The position numbers and the translations under genes were made by a program. DNA of 36,360 bases from Bryobacterales bacterium (GTDB taxonomy: Bacteria > Acidobacteriota > Terriglobia > Bryobacterales > Bryobacteraceae): positions 1 through 36,360 of the forward strand of contig PMSX01000257.1 in assembly GCA_003167495.1 (NCBI GenBank). Reading direction: 5' to 3'. Shown here one piece after another: positions 34,880-36,360 of the stretch (position 1 is its first letter; each line of letters begins with the position of its first letter). The notes under the pieces are model-generated. The model was not told where the DNA came from and ran no database searches. It saw nothing but the letters and a program-made list of their open reading frames with translations.

Positions 34880-35104
34880 ATGAAGATGCTTCGGCCACTG
34901 ACTCCGGCAGAGCTCAGCCGTGCCGAGGAACGTCTTCTTCACCCAGCTCCTGGAAGCCGAATCGAAGGGGCGAAAAACCACGGCATTGATCTGACGCTTC
35001 TGGTGGAACAGCTCCGTCTGACACCCGCCGAACGGGCAAAGAAACTGGAACTCGCTTCAACAGCACTGGAACAAGTGCGCGGAGCCGCACGCAAACGTTA
35101 TTAA
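34880..35104 (+). CDS. Small helical protein paired with a nucleotidyltransferase
   Basis: A 74-residue, helix-rich basic protein (LTPAELSRAEERLLHPAPGS, then IDLTLLVEQLRLTPAERAKK). ATG 34880 directly abuts the GGGAG ribosome site; ATG 34886, 6 nt from it, is the better start. The stop codon overlaps the start of the next gene (TAATG), so the two proteins are made together. Small proteins of this kind commonly precede a nucleotidyltransferase in two-gene modules, which suggests an antitoxin or partner role; this is inference. Confidence 0.65.
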   Translation: MKMLRPLTPAELSRAEERLLHPAPGSRIEGAKNHGIDLTLLVEQLRLTPAERAKKLELASTALEQVRGAARKRY

Positions 35105-35580
35105 TGCAATTTCAAAAGGCAGTGCAAGTACTCTCCGACGCAGCCGTCGAATTCATTGTCATCGGTGGCGTCGCCGCCACGTTTCATGGAAGCGCCCGGG
35201 TGACCTACGACTTGGATATTTGCTACGCAAAGAGCTCGGGCAACCTGAGGCGGCTCGCCAAAGCGCTCGCGCCATTCCATCCAAGGCCGCGAGGCTTCCC
35301 CTCCGACGTTCCTTTTGTTTGGGACGAAGTCACACTCCGCAATGGGATAGTTTTCACTTTGCAAACCGATATCGGTGAAATCGATCTTCTGAGGGAGGTC
35401 TCAGGTTTGGGCGGGTACGAGGACGTAAAGCACCACTCGATTATCGTCCAAGCTTTTGAACGGGAAATTGCTACGCTCGATCTTCCGGGGCTGATCCGTG
35501 CAAAACGCGCCGCCGGCCGCGAGAAGGACCTATCAGCCCTCGATGAACTTGAAAGCCTTCTTGAAGCTCGTGAGGAGTAA
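35104..35580 (+). CDS. Nucleotidyltransferase-fold protein (AbiEii/MenT-like), possible toxin
   Basis: A 158-residue protein of the minimal nucleotidyltransferase fold. The core is IVIGGVAATFHGSARVTYDLDI: the Gly21-Gly22 loop and the metal-binding Asp36 and Asp38. A third acidic strand, GEIDLLREV, lies near residue 95. The C-terminal helical part includes LPGLIRAKRAAGREKDLSAL. Relatives include AbiEii/MenT toxins and MNT-domain partners that transfer nucleotides to tRNA or proteins. The start overlaps the preceding small gene by one base. Function as a toxin is inferred from family and pairing; it could also be a housekeeping transferase. Confidence 0.78.
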   Translation: MQFQKAVQVLSDAAVEFIVIGGVAATFHGSARVTYDLDICYAKSSGNLRRLAKALAPFHPRPRGFPSDVPFVWDEVTLRNGIVFTLQTDIGEIDLLREVSGLGGYEDVKHHSIIVQAFEREIATLDLPGLIRAKRAAGREKDLSALDELESLLEAREE

Positions 35581-35744
35581 ACCGTCGTCCGCATCATGGC
35601 TTTGACCTCGGCTTCTTCCATTGCTAGTAGAGCAACCAGCCGCCAACTCACTGAAACCGAACCATTTGCGCCAAATCCATGAGTTCTGTTCAGCTTAATT
35701 AATCTCCATACAACCGCCAAACAGCGCAGTTCGCTTTCATTTCG

Positions 35745-35774
35745 TTTTCAAGCCCTTACCGACGTTCTTATACT
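35745..35774 (+). promoter_or_regulatory. Possible promoter of the radical SAM gene
   Basis: A good -10 (TATACT, 35769-35774) lies 56 bp before the ATG, with a poor -35 (TTTCAA, 35746-35751) at 17 bp. The 250-bp gap from 35581 otherwise shows nothing clear. Confidence 0.3.
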
Positions 35775-35830
35775 AAATAGGTCCCTAATCAACGGAGAGG
35801 ATCTCGAGCAAGTCTAAGGTCGCAAAGCAC

Positions 35831-36360
35831 ATGCATAAACCAGTAAAGTATTTCGAAAAAGTAGTTACGGTCGGCGCCAATGCCGTCTGGCAAGTCTTTG
35901 ACCGGGTCAATCAGATTAAGCAGAACGAATCCTTCACGCCGAAGTGGTCGGATAAACCGTTGCTTAAGAGTTATGAGAAGGCGAAGCCGCCACTCGGTTG
36001 GCCGCGCGAAACCGATTCGCTGTGCCCGCGCTGCATTCCGGAAATCCGCCAGAGGATTGTGGACGGCGAAGTGGATTACAAAATCCTTCTGAACGAACCA
36101 GTCGGCGAAATCAAGGCCAAGATCATTGAGCGCGATGGCAAGATCCTGATGGTGAAAGAGTGCCCCAAGCATGGCGTGTTTGAGGACTTGATGTCCATTG
36201 ACCCAGCTTTCTCCAAACACCTGGAAGACGTTTTCCCGGGCCGCGACATCCGCGCCCATAGCGACGAGAAACTCCATAACCATGGCACCAGCACGATCAC
36301 GCATGGCCGCGGTTCGGTGCTGACCATCGATCTCACCAACCGCTGCAACATGATGTGCGA
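35831..36360 (+). CDS. Radical SAM enzyme, MJ0619/tetraether-synthase-like (N-terminal part)
   Basis: The gene runs off the window; 176 codons are visible. The N-terminal domain has TDSLCPRC (Cys65, Cys68) and, after a beta strand (AKIIERDGKILMVKECPKHG), Cys111 in the CPKHG motif followed by FEDL. This CPxC...CPxHG.FED layout is the mark of the COG1964/MJ0619 radical SAM group, which includes archaeal tetraether lipid synthase (Tes). The radical SAM domain then begins with LTIDLTNRCNMMC, the first two cysteines (172 and 176) of CxxxCxxC; the third lies beyond the edge. Homologues in acidobacteria have been discussed for membrane-spanning lipid synthesis. The exact reaction cannot be read from this part. 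The start ATG follows a weak ribosome site. Confidence 0.8.
   Translation, partial: MHKPVKYFEKVVTVGANAVWQVFDRVNQIKQNESFTPKWSDKPLLKSYEKAKPPLGWPRETDSLCPRCIPEIRQRIVDGEVDYKILLNEPVGEIKAKIIERDGKILMVKECPKHGVFEDLMSIDPAFSKHLEDVFPGRDIRAHSDEKLHNHGTSTITHGRGSVLTIDLTNRCNMMC

Overview
The window looks like chromosomal DNA from an acidobacterium, probably of the Solibacter/Bryobacter type. This is inferred from gene content: a PQQ dehydrogenase with an internal haem c domain, a Tat-exported apiosidase-like hydrolase, a PocR kinase beside a KaiC-like ATPase, a NusG/UpxY protein and an MJ0619-like radical SAM enzyme. It is not proven by a marker gene. Base composition is moderately GC-rich. No tRNA, rRNA or CRISPR array was seen.

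Region 1 (1-5.4 kb) is an accessory island in decay. On the minus strand, read right to left, lie a DUF559-type nuclease, a small protein of unknown function, an AAA-type P-loop ATPase and a HerA-like (DUF87) ATPase. All overlap their neighbours, as in one operon. The small gene has a frameshift. The AAA ATPase has a frameshift inside its Walker A motif and an in-frame TAG before Walker B. The AAA-HerA junction also looks frame-broken, so the two may once have been one protein of about 1,050 residues. Just upstream, on the plus strand, is a REP-associated (Y1/HUH) transposase broken by about four single-base indels. I found no comparable damage in the other 31 kb, so real decay is more likely than general sequencing error.

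Region 2 (5.4-17.5 kb) is ordinary chromosome: a KimA-like APC permease, a quinoprotein dehydrogenase, carA, an apiosidase-like hydrolase, the fluoride channel gene crcB, a YkgJ-rmuC pair, an aldehyde dehydrogenase and an Rpn/YhgA-like nuclease whose catalytic Glu appears replaced by Lys.

Region 3 (17.6-24.2 kb) holds two signalling cassettes on the plus strand. The first is a small secreted protein, an ECF sigma factor, a FecR-like membrane protein and a secreted protein of unknown function. The second is a winged-helix protein, a KaiC-like double-RecA ATPase and a PocR/HisKA_2 histidine kinase.

Region 4 (24.2-28.9 kb) has an unknown protein, an outer-membrane beta-barrel, homoserine dehydrogenase, fabD and an orphan UpxY/NusG-like antiterminator.

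Region 5 (28.9-34.9 kb) is a minus-strand phosphorelay cluster: a PAS kinase, a CheY/Rcp-like regulator, a hybrid REC-PAS-PAS-kinase-REC protein and a second single-domain regulator. It has ATGA-type overlaps, a 45-bp tandem repeat in its middle and a large hairpin in its leader. The right end carries a two-gene nucleotidyltransferase module (possible toxin-antitoxin) and the start of a radical SAM protein of the MJ0619/tetraether-synthase type, cut off by the window edge.
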